Source of the DNA: an uncultured Pelagibacteraceae bacterium
Lineage (GTDB): Bacteria; Pseudomonadota; Alphaproteobacteria; Pelagibacterales; Pelagibacteraceae
Assembly: GCA_902627735.1 (NCBI GenBank)
Contig: CACOKI010000002.1
Coordinates: 36,673 to 100,672, forward strand
Reading direction: 5' to 3'
Length of the DNA: 64,000 bases
In this document: positions 16,077-25,114 of the stretch, piece after piece
Layout: every line of letters begins with the position of its first letter
How positions within the stretch are numbered: position 1 is the first letter of the stretch
Notes under the pieces: model-generated
Seen by the model: only the letters and a program-made list of their open reading frames with translations
The model's database searches: none
Told to the model about the DNA's origin: nothing
Made by a program: the position numbers and the translations under genes

Positions 16077-17105
16077 ATGTCTGAACCAGTAATCAAATGT
16101 GAAAATGTTTATAAAATCTTTGGCGCAAATGCTCAAAAAATGCTCCAAGATTCTAATGGGAATGTTGACGCTAAAACTTTTCAAGAAAATGGATGTATTG
16201 TGGGAGTTAATAATGCTTCATTTGAAGTTTCTAAAGGTGAGATGTTGGTTGTAATGGGTTTATCTGGCTCAGGAAAATCAACTTTATTAAGATGTATTTC
16301 AAGATTAACTGATGCAACAGGTGGAAAAATTTTTATAGAAGGTCAAGATTTATTACAATTAAACAACAAAGATCTCATTGATCTTAGACGAAATAAAATG
16401 GGAATGGTTTTTCAAAGTTTTGCTTTGCTTCCACACAAAACTGTAGTTGAGAATATAGCTTTTCCACTCCAAATTAAAGGAGTGAAAACTGAAGAAAGTA
16501 TTAGTAAAGCAATGGACATGGTTAAGTTGGTCGGACTTGACGGAAGAGAAAATTATTTCCCAAGAGAATTATCAGGAGGACAACAACAAAGAGTTGGTAT
16601 TGCAAGATCGTTAGCAGTTGAACCTGATATATGGTTTTTAGATGAACCTTTTTCTGCTTTAGATCCATTAATTAGAAAAGAAATGCAAGATGAGTTTTTA
16701 AGACTTCAAGAAAAGTTACAAAAAACAATCATGTTTATTACTCATGACTTTGATGAAGCTTTAAAACTTGCAGATCGTATTGCAATTATGAAAGATGGTA
16801 TTATTGAGCAGTTGGATACTCCAGCTAATATCGTTTTAAATCCGGCTACTGAGTATGTAAGAAAGTTCACTGAGGAAGTACCTAGAGAAAAAGTTTTATT
16901 AATAGAAGATGTTATGGATAAATCTAAAGACAACTTAGGTGATTTAAAAGTTTCGAAAGATGAAATTATAGAAAATGTTGCTGAAAAAATTCTTACTCAA
17001 GAAAAATCAGTAGCAGTGGTGGATAGCAATAAAAATATTATTGGTTCTATCAACCCAGCTAAAATAATCAACACAGTTTTTGGGGGAAGAAAAAATAATA
17101 ATTGA
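16077..17105 (+). CDS. tmoW: TMAO ABC transporter, ATPase (ProV-like)
   Basis: A 342-residue ATPase of the quaternary-amine uptake family. Walker A GLSGSGKSTLL, Q-loop MVFQSFALLPH, signature LSGGQQQRVGIARSL, Walker B DIWFLDEPFSALD and H-loop FITHDFDEAL are all canonical. The C-terminal extension (about 275-342: DVMDKSKDNL, VAVVDSNKNIIGSINPAKI) looks like a shortened CBS-type regulatory region, as in ProV. Its stop adjoins the permease start, and it is the only ATPase gene in the cluster, serving both permease halves of TmoV. Substrate assigned from linkage to tmoX and tdm. Confidence 0.87.
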   Translation: MSEPVIKCENVYKIFGANAQKMLQDSNGNVDAKTFQENGCIVGVNNASFEVSKGEMLVVMGLSGSGKSTLLRCISRLTDATGGKIFIEGQDLLQLNNKDLIDLRRNKMGMVFQSFALLPHKTVVENIAFPLQIKGVKTEESISKAMDMVKLVGLDGRENYFPRELSGGQQQRVGIARSLAVEPDIWFLDEPFSALDPLIRKEMQDEFLRLQEKLQKTIMFITHDFDEALKLADRIAIMKDGIIEQLDTPANIVLNPATEYVRKFTEEVPREKVLLIEDVMDKSKDNLGDLKVSKDEIIENVAEKILTQEKSVAVVDSNKNIIGSINPAKIINTVFGGRKNNN

Positions 17106-17107
17106 TT

Positions 17108-19261
17108 ATGGAACTTTTAAAGAAATATCCCAAAACATTTCAATGGTTATTTTTATTAGTTGTATTTTTTGCTTTGTGTTTTGCAATCGAAGTTCCTGAA
17201 ACATATAAATTTATTAGAGGTCAAGCAGAATTTGTAAAAGATCCCAATCAGAGTAGCTATGTATTTTTAGGTAAAGAAGTAAGATACTATGCTTTTGATG
17301 TTTTTTGGAGATTACCTCCATTGCTTGGATGGCTACCTATTTGGATAAACGACTCTTTATTTTTTCTAATGAATGAATGGATGCCAATTGAAGTTTGGAA
17401 TGAAGATACTCAAGAATTTAAAAGTCGTCCGATAGTTTTACAAATAAGTAGAAATTTAACAGCATTCATGACTTTTCTAATACAGTTAATCAGAGAAATT
17501 TTGTTAGGAGGTCTTGAAACTATAGTGGCTTTTACCAGTTGGGATTGGATAGATAAAAATTCTTGGGCAGAGTTGCCAGGATTACCATGGACAATTGTTG
17601 CAGCAGGTGCAGCATTACTTTCTTATAAACTTAGTGGTAAAGGTTTGGCTTTATTCGCAGGGTTGACCATGGTTTATATTTCTGTCTTTGGTCAATGGAA
17701 ACCATCAATGCAGACTCTTTCATTTATATTGGTTGCAGCACCGTTGTCTTTTATTTTTGGTTTAGGCTTAGGAATTGCAGCATTTAAAAGTAAACGAGTT
17801 GAAAAAGCTTTATATCCAATATTGTTAGTAATGCAGACAATGCCACAATACGCAGTATTGGTTCCTGCATTAGTTCTTTTTGGTGTTGGTGATCATGCTG
17901 CAGTAATAATAACTATGGTTGTAGCTGTACCACCAATGATATTATTGACTATACTAGGCTTAAGAGCTGTACCACCAGAAGTTATTGAAGCTGGTAGAAT
18001 GAGTGGATGTAACAATTTTCAATTAATGTTTAAAGTATTAATCCCAACTGCAAGAAGAGATATCTTAATTGGAGTTAACCAAGTTATCATGGTTTGTTTT
18101 TCAATGGCAGTTATTTCAGCTTTTATTGGTGCAAAAGGTTTAGGATTCAATTTATTATTAGCATTAAACCAGTTAAATATTGGATTAGCACTAGAGGCAG
18201 GATTATGTATTAGTTTAATTGCAATTTTATTAGACAAGATGTCATTGGCTTGGGCAAATAAACAAGAAGATTATTTTGGCAACTTAACGTTTTTCCAAAG
18301 AAATAAAAATTTACTATTTTTTGCAGTAACAGTAGTGGTTGGAATAATACTTGCTTATATCGGAACATTTTTGTTCAAAGGTTCATTCAATTATTTGTTT
18401 GAGATTCCGCACAATAAAGGAATATCAACTGCTGATTTCTGGAATAAAGGAGTTGATTGGATTTTTGATACTTTCTTTGTATATATCAAGGCATTCAATA
18501 CTTGGTTAATTAAAGAAGTGCTTCAACCAATGAGAGCGCTGTATTTAAGAATGCCAGCAATAGCTACAATAGTTTTAGTTGTTGGTGCAGGATATTTAAT
18601 TGGTGGGTTACGTTCTGCTTTGGTTGTTTGTGCTCTAACTTTATTTATCGCATTTAGTCCGTGGTGGGATAGAGCGTTAGTTACAGCATATATGGCAACT
18701 TTTGGTGTGGTTGTTTCTTGTATTATTGGATTTACTGTTGGAACTTTATGTTTTCAAAATAAGCATTCGGCAAACTTTATGTTGGGTGTATGCGATATTT
18801 TTCAAACATTCCCATCTTTTGTATATTTGATACCTGTCATGATGTTGTTTGGTATAACTGATACATCAGTATTAATTGCTGTAATAGTTTACGCAACAAT
18901 ACCAGCAACAAGATATACAATTGAAGGACTTAGAAGTGTTCCAGCTGGTTTACATGACGCAGCAACGATGTCAGGTGTAAATAAATTTCAAAGATTAACA
19001 AAAATAGAATTTCCTTTAGCATTCCCACATATGATGCTAGGAATAAATCAAACAATCGTATTTGCTTTATTTATGGTAATCATTGGAGCATTCATTGGTA
19101 CAGAAGATTTAGGCCAATATATTTTAAAAGCATTATCAGATAAAAAGGGTGCAGGTATAGGATTAACACTTGGTATATGCGTAGCCTTCATAGCTTTGAT
19201 ATTTGATAATTTAATAAGAGCCTATGTTCAAAAAAGAAAAAAACACCTAGGGATTGATTAA
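17108..19261 (+). CDS. tmoV: TMAO ABC transporter, duplicated-permease protein
   Basis: A 717-residue inner-membrane protein containing two ProW-like permease modules in one chain. Each has an ATPase-coupling EAA loop: EAGRMSGCNNFQLMFKVLIP in the first half and DAATMSGVNKFQRLTKIEFP in the second. Many hydrophobic helices flank them. Fused permeases of this size are typical of TmoV. The start is placed at ATG 17108; an in-frame TTG at 17102 overlapping the tmoW stop is the alternative. It is convergent with tmm, the stops being seven bases apart, with no terminator between. Confidence 0.87.
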   Translation: MELLKKYPKTFQWLFLLVVFFALCFAIEVPETYKFIRGQAEFVKDPNQSSYVFLGKEVRYYAFDVFWRLPPLLGWLPIWINDSLFFLMNEWMPIEVWNEDTQEFKSRPIVLQISRNLTAFMTFLIQLIREILLGGLETIVAFTSWDWIDKNSWAELPGLPWTIVAAGAALLSYKLSGKGLALFAGLTMVYISVFGQWKPSMQTLSFILVAAPLSFIFGLGLGIAAFKSKRVEKALYPILLVMQTMPQYAVLVPALVLFGVGDHAAVIITMVVAVPPMILLTILGLRAVPPEVIEAGRMSGCNNFQLMFKVLIPTARRDILIGVNQVIMVCFSMAVISAFIGAKGLGFNLLLALNQLNIGLALEAGLCISLIAILLDKMSLAWANKQEDYFGNLTFFQRNKNLLFFAVTVVVGIILAYIGTFLFKGSFNYLFEIPHNKGISTADFWNKGVDWIFDTFFVYIKAFNTWLIKEVLQPMRALYLRMPAIATIVLVVGAGYLIGGLRSALVVCALTLFIAFSPWWDRALVTAYMATFGVVVSCIIGFTVGTLCFQNKHSANFMLGVCDIFQTFPSFVYLIPVMMLFGITDTSVLIAVIVYATIPATRYTIEGLRSVPAGLHDAATMSGVNKFQRLTKIEFPLAFPHMMLGINQTIVFALFMVIIGAFIGTEDLGQYILKALSDKKGAGIGLTLGICVAFIALIFDNLIRAYVQKRKKHLGID

Positions 19262-19268
19262 TTCTAAT

Positions 19269-20600
19269 TTATTTATCTAAAAAAGTTTTTAATGAATCAT
19301 CCATAGCGGTTGCCCATGGAGTATGATGAATTGGTGCAACAGATCCTGTCACAGGTGAAGAAAAAGATTTGTTTCTATAAGTTAAAATATCCTCAACTTT
19401 ATGATGTTCCCATTCTTTAAAATGTTTTCTTATCAATTCAAAATCTATTTTTGGATAATCTGACATTTCATGGAGCTCTTTTGTGTACTCTGTTTGAAAA
19501 TCGATCATTTGATCTGGATTTTCTAATTTTTCCTCCATAGCAACCCATTTATTAATATCAGTTTCAATTTCTTTATCATTTGGAATCTTTATTTTATTCA
19601 TTATCACATCTCTTGCATACCAAGCCTGACAATCAAACATGTTAAATGTATGAAATTGATCTTGCATACCAAGGTATAAAAGTTTGTGATTATCTTGCCA
19701 AACAACACCTTTGTATAGTTTTGGTGGATAAAGTCTGTTTCTAGTTTTTAATTGTAGACTTTCTTCTAAAAAAGGAAAATGATGAAGATAACCAGTACAT
19801 AAAATTACAACATCTGCTTCTTGTTCTGTACCATCTTTAAAAATTGCTTTTTTTCCATCTAATCTATCTAAGTAATGAACTTCCTTCATTCCTTTTGGCC
19901 ATTTAAATCCCATTGGATTATGTCTATATCCAATAGTTACACTTTTAGCGCCATATTTATTACATTGAAGGGCCACATCTTCAGCAGAATAGCTGCTTCC
20001 TAAAACAATTACATCTTTATTTCTAAATTCCTCTGCATCTCTAAAATCATGAGAGTGCATAATTCTTCCAGGAAAAGAATTCATTCCTTTATATTCTGGG
20101 ATGAAGGGAACTGAAAAATGTCCAGTTGAAACTACTACAAAATCAAAATTGTCTTTTAATACTTTATCGTTAACTTTATCTTGATAACTTACTTCAAATT
20201 TATCATTTTTATAAATTGTATTTACCACTCTAGTATTGAATTTGATTTTACTTTTCATATTTCCTTTATTGACTCTTCCAATAATATAGTCATACAAAAC
20301 TGCCCTAGGAGGAAAAGATGGTATAGGTTTTCCAAAATGCTCATCAAATGAATAATCCGCAAACTCTAAACATTCTTTTGGTCCGTTAGACCAAAGATAT
20401 CTGTACATGCTATTATGAACTGGATCTCCATATTGATCTGAACCAGTTCTCCAATTATAATTCCATAATCCTCCCCAATCTTCTTGTTTTTCAAAACAAA
20501 CAATCTCTGGGATTTTCTCACCATTTTTTTCAGCTAATTCAAAAGATCTGAGCATAGACAAACCACATGGTCCAGCCCCAATTATTGCAACTTTTGTCAT
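19269..20600 (-). CDS. tmm: Trimethylamine monooxygenase (FMO family)
   Basis: A 443-residue flavin monooxygenase oxidising trimethylamine to TMAO with NADPH and O2. The FAD motif IGAGPCGLSML (residue 7 on), the FMO signature FPGRIMHSHDFRD and the NADPH motif GSSYSAEDVALQ are present, as is the second-half CTGYLHHFPF. Length and sequence pattern (EDWGGLWNYNW, GSDQYGDPVHNSMY) match bacterial Tmm rather than Baeyer-Villiger enzymes. It lies beside the TMAO import genes, so TMA and TMAO converge on Tdm. It shares an 80-base divergent region with glpK. Confidence 0.93.
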   Translation of the reverse strand: MTKVAIIGAGPCGLSMLRSFELAEKNGEKIPEIVCFEKQEDWGGLWNYNWRTGSDQYGDPVHNSMYRYLWSNGPKECLEFADYSFDEHFGKPIPSFPPRAVLYDYIIGRVNKGNMKSKIKFNTRVVNTIYKNDKFEVSYQDKVNDKVLKDNFDFVVVSTGHFSVPFIPEYKGMNSFPGRIMHSHDFRDAEEFRNKDVIVLGSSYSAEDVALQCNKYGAKSVTIGYRHNPMGFKWPKGMKEVHYLDRLDGKKAIFKDGTEQEADVVILCTGYLHHFPFLEESLQLKTRNRLYPPKLYKGVVWQDNHKLLYLGMQDQFHTFNMFDCQAWYARDVIMNKIKIPNDKEIETDINKWVAMEEKLENPDQMIDFQTEYTKELHEMSDYPKIDFELIRKHFKEWEHHKVEDILTYRNKSFSSPVTGSVAPIHHTPWATAMDDSLKTFLDK

Positions 20601-20680
20601 TTATTTATTAACAATTTTAAAATTTTATAAAAGCATTTTACTAACAAATTATTAAAAATTGCAATAAAATAAATTTTAAT

Positions 20681-22162
20681 ATGAAAAAATTTATAATTTC
20701 AATTGATCAAGGAACTACTTCTAGTAGAGCTGTATTATTTGATCTTAAAGGTAAACCAATATTTATTTCACAATTAGAATTTACACAATACTTCCCAAAG
20801 GACGGTTGGGTTGAACATAATCCAGAGGAAATTTGGTCAACAACAAAAAAAGTATTAATAAATGTAATTAAAAAAAGCAAAAGTTTAAAGGGTAAAATCT
20901 TAACAATAGGTATAACTAATCAAAGAGAAACAACCATTCTTTGGGATAAACATACAGGCAAACCAGTTTACAATGCAATCGTATGGCAAGATAGAAGAGC
21001 AGTTGAATACTGTAATAAACTTATCAAACAAAAAAAAGAAACAATTATTTATAATAAAACAGGCTTGTTAATCGATGCATACTTTTCTGCAACAAAAATT
21101 AAATGGATAATAGACAATGTTTCTAAGGCTAAAAAATTATTAAAACAAAAAAGACTTTTATTTGGCACTGTAGATTGTTTTTTGTTATGGAGACTTACAG
21201 GAGGCACAAATCATTCAACAGATGCAACAAATGCTAGCCGTACAATGTTATTTAATATTGTAAATAATAAATGGGATAAACAGATCCTAGATATACTAAA
21301 AATACCTGAACATATATTACCTGAAGTTAAAGATTGTTCAGATGATTTTGGTCACACTGATCCTAAGATTACAGGAGAGTCTTTTTCGATTACTGGTATG
21401 GTTGGTGATCAACAATCTGCAACGATAGGACAGTGTTGTTTTGAGCCAGGATCATTAAAAAGCACTTATGGCACTGGAGCATTTGTTTTATTAAATACTG
21501 GAAATAAAGTCATTTATTCTAAAAATAGACTTTTAACTACAATCGGTTACAGAGTAGATGGAAAAACCACTTATGCTTTGGAAGGTTCAATATTTGTTGC
21601 AGGAGCAGGGGTTCAATGGTTAAGAGATAAAATTAATTTTATTAAAAAAGCATCTGATACAGAAAAAATTCTTAAAAGTCTTGAGACAAATAAAGGTATT
21701 TATTTGGTACCAGCGTTTACAGGTTTAGGAACTCCATATTGGAACGCAAAATCAAGAGGGGTGTTGAGTGGATTAACAAGAGATACTGGAATTAAAGAAA
21801 TTGTAAGAGCAACAGTAGAGTCAGTTGCTTATCAAACTTATGATTTATTTGAGGCAATGAAAAATGATGGTTTGAGACCTAAGATAGTTAGAGTAGATGG
21901 TGGTATGGTAAAAAATAATTGGTTTTCTCAATTTCTGAGCGATATTGTTAATGTGAAAGTTTTGAGACCAAAAGTAGACGAGACAACTGCACTTGGAGCT
22001 GCATTTATGGCAGGACTTAAAATTGGAGTTTATAAATCTTTAAAAGATATTTCAAAAAATTGGTCGTTAGATAAAAAATTTTCTCCACGAATGAAAAAAT
22101 CAAAAAGAAAATTAAACGTTCAAGGTTGGGGAAAGGCTATAAAACGAAGCCTAATCACTTAG
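20681..22162 (+). CDS. glpK: Glycerol kinase
   Basis: A 493-residue FGGY-family kinase making glycerol 3-phosphate from glycerol and ATP in the cytosol. The N-terminal SIDQGTTSSRAVLFD phosphate loop, the WQDRRAVEYC substrate motif, GMVGDQQSATIGQ, STYGTGAFVLLNTG and GLGTPYWNAKSRG are typical of GlpK, and FGGY near-C-terminal features (VDGGMVKNNWFSQFLSD, TTALGAAFMAGL) are present. It opens the glycerol operon and precedes the transporter binding-protein gene by 93 bases. Confidence 0.94.
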   Translation: MKKFIISIDQGTTSSRAVLFDLKGKPIFISQLEFTQYFPKDGWVEHNPEEIWSTTKKVLINVIKKSKSLKGKILTIGITNQRETTILWDKHTGKPVYNAIVWQDRRAVEYCNKLIKQKKETIIYNKTGLLIDAYFSATKIKWIIDNVSKAKKLLKQKRLLFGTVDCFLLWRLTGGTNHSTDATNASRTMLFNIVNNKWDKQILDILKIPEHILPEVKDCSDDFGHTDPKITGESFSITGMVGDQQSATIGQCCFEPGSLKSTYGTGAFVLLNTGNKVIYSKNRLLTTIGYRVDGKTTYALEGSIFVAGAGVQWLRDKINFIKKASDTEKILKSLETNKGIYLVPAFTGLGTPYWNAKSRGVLSGLTRDTGIKEIVRATVESVAYQTYDLFEAMKNDGLRPKIVRVDGGMVKNNWFSQFLSDIVNVKVLRPKVDETTALGAAFMAGLKIGVYKSLKDISKNWSLDKKFSPRMKKSKRKLNVQGWGKAIKRSLIT

Positions 22163-22255
22163 TTCAACTAAAAAGTGAAAACAATTTTAACTCTTTACAC
22201 GAGTATTAAATTCTTGTTAGACTTTATTTTTAAAACACAAACAAGGGGAAAAATA

Positions 22256-23974
22256 ATGCTAAATAAAATAAATAAGATCCTTGCTTTTGTAGTTACATTC
22301 TCAATATTTGTTACATCTTCTTATGCTGATGCTATTAAGAAGTATGCAACAGGTGAGTTTAGTCTTTCTACTTTATCGGAGAAAGAAAGAATTAAGGAAC
22401 TAAAATGGTTTCAAAAAGCTGCAAAGCCTTTTAAAGGAATGGAAATAAATGTCCTTTCTGAAACAATTCCTACTCACGAATATGAGTCTAAAACACTAAC
22501 AAAAGCATTTGAAGAAATAACAGGAATAAAAGTAAATCACCAACTTTTAGGAGAAGGTGAGGTTGTTCAAGCTGTTCAAACACAAATGCAAACTGGAAGA
22601 AACTTGTATGATGCTTACATAAATGATTCTGATTTAATTGGTACTCACTCAAGACTTCAACTTGCTGTAAATTTAACAGACTGGATGGCTGGTGAAGGTA
22701 AAAAAGTAACTTTACCAACACTAGACGTTGATGATTTTATTGGTAAATCATTTACAACAGGTCCAGATGGAAAACTTTATCAGTTACCTGATCAACAGTT
22801 TGCTAATCTTTATTGGTTTAGAAAAGATTGGTTTGATAAACCTGAAATCAAAAAAGGTTTTAAAGCTAAATATGGTTATGATTTAGGTGTACCAGTTAAT
22901 TGGTCTGCATATGAAGATATCGCTGAATATTTTACAAATGATGTAAAAAATATTGATGGCGTGAGAGTTTATGGACACATGGACTATGGTAAAAGAGCTC
23001 CTGACTTAGGTTGGAGAATGACTGATGCATGGTTATCTATGGCTGGTGCAGGTTCTGTTGGAAAACCAAATGGTGTTCCAGTTGATGAATGGGGTATCAG
23101 AATGGAAAAAGGCACATGTAATCCAGTTGGAGCAGATGTAGCTAGAGGTGGAGCTGCAAATGGTCCAGCGGCAGTGTATGCAATCAGAAAATGGGATGAA
23201 TGGTTAAGAGCTTATGCTCCTCCAGGTGCTGCAAGTATGGACTTTTATCAGTCTCTACCAGCATTATCATCTGGTAACGTTGCTCAGCAAATATTCTGGT
23301 ATACAGCGTTTACTGCATCGATGGTTGCTCCGAAGAGTTCAGGTAATAAAACAGTTGATGACAATGGAAATCCTTTATGGAGAATGGGTCCATCACCAAA
23401 GGGACCTTATTGGGATGAAGGTATGAAGCTTGGTTATCAAGATGCTGGTTCATGGACTTTGTTTAAGTCTACTCCAGTTGATAGAAGAAAAGCTGCATGG
23501 TTATATGCTCAATTCGTTGTATCAAAAACTGTATCTCTAAAGAAAAGTCATGTTGGTTTAACTATTATAAGAGATAGTGATATCAATCATAAATCTTTCA
23601 CTGAGAGAGCTCCAAAATTAGGTGGATTAGTAGAATTTTACAGATCGCCTAACAGAGTATTATGGTCACCAACAGGTATAAATGTTCCGGATTATCCGAA
23701 ACTTGCTCAAATCTGGTGGCAACAAATTGGAGATGTAAACTCAGGTGCGTTTAGTCCACAAGAAGCGATGGATCGTCTTGCTGAAGAGATGAACTTAGTA
23801 ATGTCACGTATGGAAGCTGCTGATAAAGCAAACAATACATATGGTGGATGTGGTCCAAGATTATCTAAGCCGAAAGGTGCAGATTATTGGTTAGGTCAAC
23901 CAGGATCACCAAAAGCTAAGCGTAACGAGAAACCACAAGGTAAAACAGTTCCTTACGAAAAAGCTTGGAACTAA
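22256..23974 (+). CDS. glpV: Glycerol ABC transporter, substrate-binding protein (GlpV-like)
   Basis: A 572-residue periplasmic binding protein. The start at 22256 is chosen because AAGGGG precedes it and a signal peptide follows at once (LAFVVTFSIFVTSSYADA); upstream in-frame codons lack a ribosome site. The large, aromatic-rich mature domain (MDYGKRAPDLGWRMTDAWLS, GLGTPYW-like loops absent) and its linkage to two ATPases, two permeases and a DUF2160 membrane protein match the GlpSTPQUV glycerol importer known from Rhizobium. A terminator/attenuator follows at 24001. The glycerol substrate is inferred from glpK and the gpsA-like gene in the same run. Confidence 0.83.
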   Translation: MLNKINKILAFVVTFSIFVTSSYADAIKKYATGEFSLSTLSEKERIKELKWFQKAAKPFKGMEINVLSETIPTHEYESKTLTKAFEEITGIKVNHQLLGEGEVVQAVQTQMQTGRNLYDAYINDSDLIGTHSRLQLAVNLTDWMAGEGKKVTLPTLDVDDFIGKSFTTGPDGKLYQLPDQQFANLYWFRKDWFDKPEIKKGFKAKYGYDLGVPVNWSAYEDIAEYFTNDVKNIDGVRVYGHMDYGKRAPDLGWRMTDAWLSMAGAGSVGKPNGVPVDEWGIRMEKGTCNPVGADVARGGAANGPAAVYAIRKWDEWLRAYAPPGAASMDFYQSLPALSSGNVAQQIFWYTAFTASMVAPKSSGNKTVDDNGNPLWRMGPSPKGPYWDEGMKLGYQDAGSWTLFKSTPVDRRKAAWLYAQFVVSKTVSLKKSHVGLTIIRDSDINHKSFTERAPKLGGLVEFYRSPNRVLWSPTGINVPDYPKLAQIWWQQIGDVNSGAFSPQEAMDRLAEEMNLVMSRMEAADKANNTYGGCGPRLSKPKGADYWLGQPGSPKAKRNEKPQGKTVPYEKAWN

Positions 23975-24000
23975 TTTTATTTTGTAAAAAATCTATTAAT

Positions 24001-24033
24001 AAAGAGGGGTATAAAAGCCCCTCTTTATTTTTT
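24001..24033 (+). terminator. Terminator or attenuator between glpV and glpS
   Basis: A 9-bp stem (AAAGAGGGG/CCCCTCTTT) with an 8-base loop is followed by ATTTTTTT. It lies inside the operon, 16 bases before the glpS ATG, so it probably reduces read-through and gives more binding protein than ATPase/permease. Confidence 0.85.
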
Positions 24034-24049
24034 TAATCAAAAAAAATTT

Positions 24050-25114
24050 ATGAGTCTAGAACTTAAAGGAATAGAGAAAAAAATTGGAGAAGAGACTCAT
24101 ATTTATACCACAGATCTTAAATTCGAAAAAAATACAATCAATGTTTTGTTAGGCTCAACATTAGCAGGCAAGACAACTCTAATGCAAATAATGGCTGGTT
24201 TAGACAAACCTACAAAAGGTGAAATTTGGTTCAATGATCAAAACGTAACTGGAGTAAAAGTTCAAAAACGAAATGTATCAATGGTCTATCAACAGTTTAT
24301 AAATTACCCAAATTTTACAGTTAAAGAAAACATTGCATCTCCACTAAAAATTACTGGAATAGATAATCAAGAAATAGATCAAAGAGTTAGTAAAGTAGCT
24401 GATTTATTAAAATTAACTCCAATGCTTGATAAAAAGCCAAATGAGTTATCGGGAGGTCAACAACAAAGAACAGCTTTAGCAAGAGCTTTGGTAAAAGACT
24501 CAGATTTAATTCTGTTAGATGAGCCTTTAGCTAATTTAGATTTTAAATTAAGAGAGGAACTTAGAGAAGAATTACCAAAATTATTCAAAGATAGAGACTG
24601 TATAGTTGTGTATGCAACAACTGAACCATCTGACGCTTTATTGATTGGAGGTTACACAGCCACTTTATTAGAGGGAAAAGTTATTCAGCACGGTAAAACT
24701 CTGGAAGTTTATAATAAACCAAACAACTTAGACTCTGCAAAAGTATTCAGTGATCCTCCTATGAATATTGCAAATATAAATAAGAAAGGGGAAATTTGCT
24801 CCCTATTAGCTGACAATGTGACTTGGAAAACAAACTTAAATTTAAGAGATGGGAACTACAAAGTTGGTATTAGACCACACAATATTACAACATATAAAGA
24901 GGGAAAAAATTCAATTGAAATTAGTGGGAAAGTTTTAATTTCTGAATTAAGTGGATCTGAAAGTATGATTCATTTTACTAACGGAGATTTGAACTGGGTA
25001 TCATTATCTGAAGGTATTCATCAAAAGGATGTTGGAGAAGAAACAAAATTATTCATGAATTCTGATGAGTTCTTGTATTTTGATAACAACGATAGATTGG
25101 TAGGCAATGTCTAA
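24050..25114 (+). CDS. glpS: Glycerol ABC transporter ATPase 1 (GlpS-like)
   Basis: A 354-residue MalK/UgpC-type ATPase. Walker A GSTLAGKTT satisfies GxxxxGKT but differs from the usual PSGxGKST. Q-loop MVYQQF, signature LSGGQQQRTALARAL and Walker B LILLDEPLANLD are intact. The H-loop is lost: YATTEPSDAL has threonine where the switch histidine (THDxxEA) is expected. A C-terminal regulatory beta domain (about 240-354) is present. It overlaps glpT by 8 bases, and the two presumably form a heterodimer in which their defects fall at one composite site. Confidence 0.87.
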   Translation: MSLELKGIEKKIGEETHIYTTDLKFEKNTINVLLGSTLAGKTTLMQIMAGLDKPTKGEIWFNDQNVTGVKVQKRNVSMVYQQFINYPNFTVKENIASPLKITGIDNQEIDQRVSKVADLLKLTPMLDKKPNELSGGQQQRTALARALVKDSDLILLDEPLANLDFKLREELREELPKLFKDRDCIVVYATTEPSDALLIGGYTATLLEGKVIQHGKTLEVYNKPNNLDSAKVFSDPPMNIANINKKGEICSLLADNVTWKTNLNLRDGNYKVGIRPHNITTYKEGKNSIEISGKVLISELSGSESMIHFTNGDLNWVSLSEGIHQKDVGEETKLFMNSDEFLYFDNNDRLVGNV

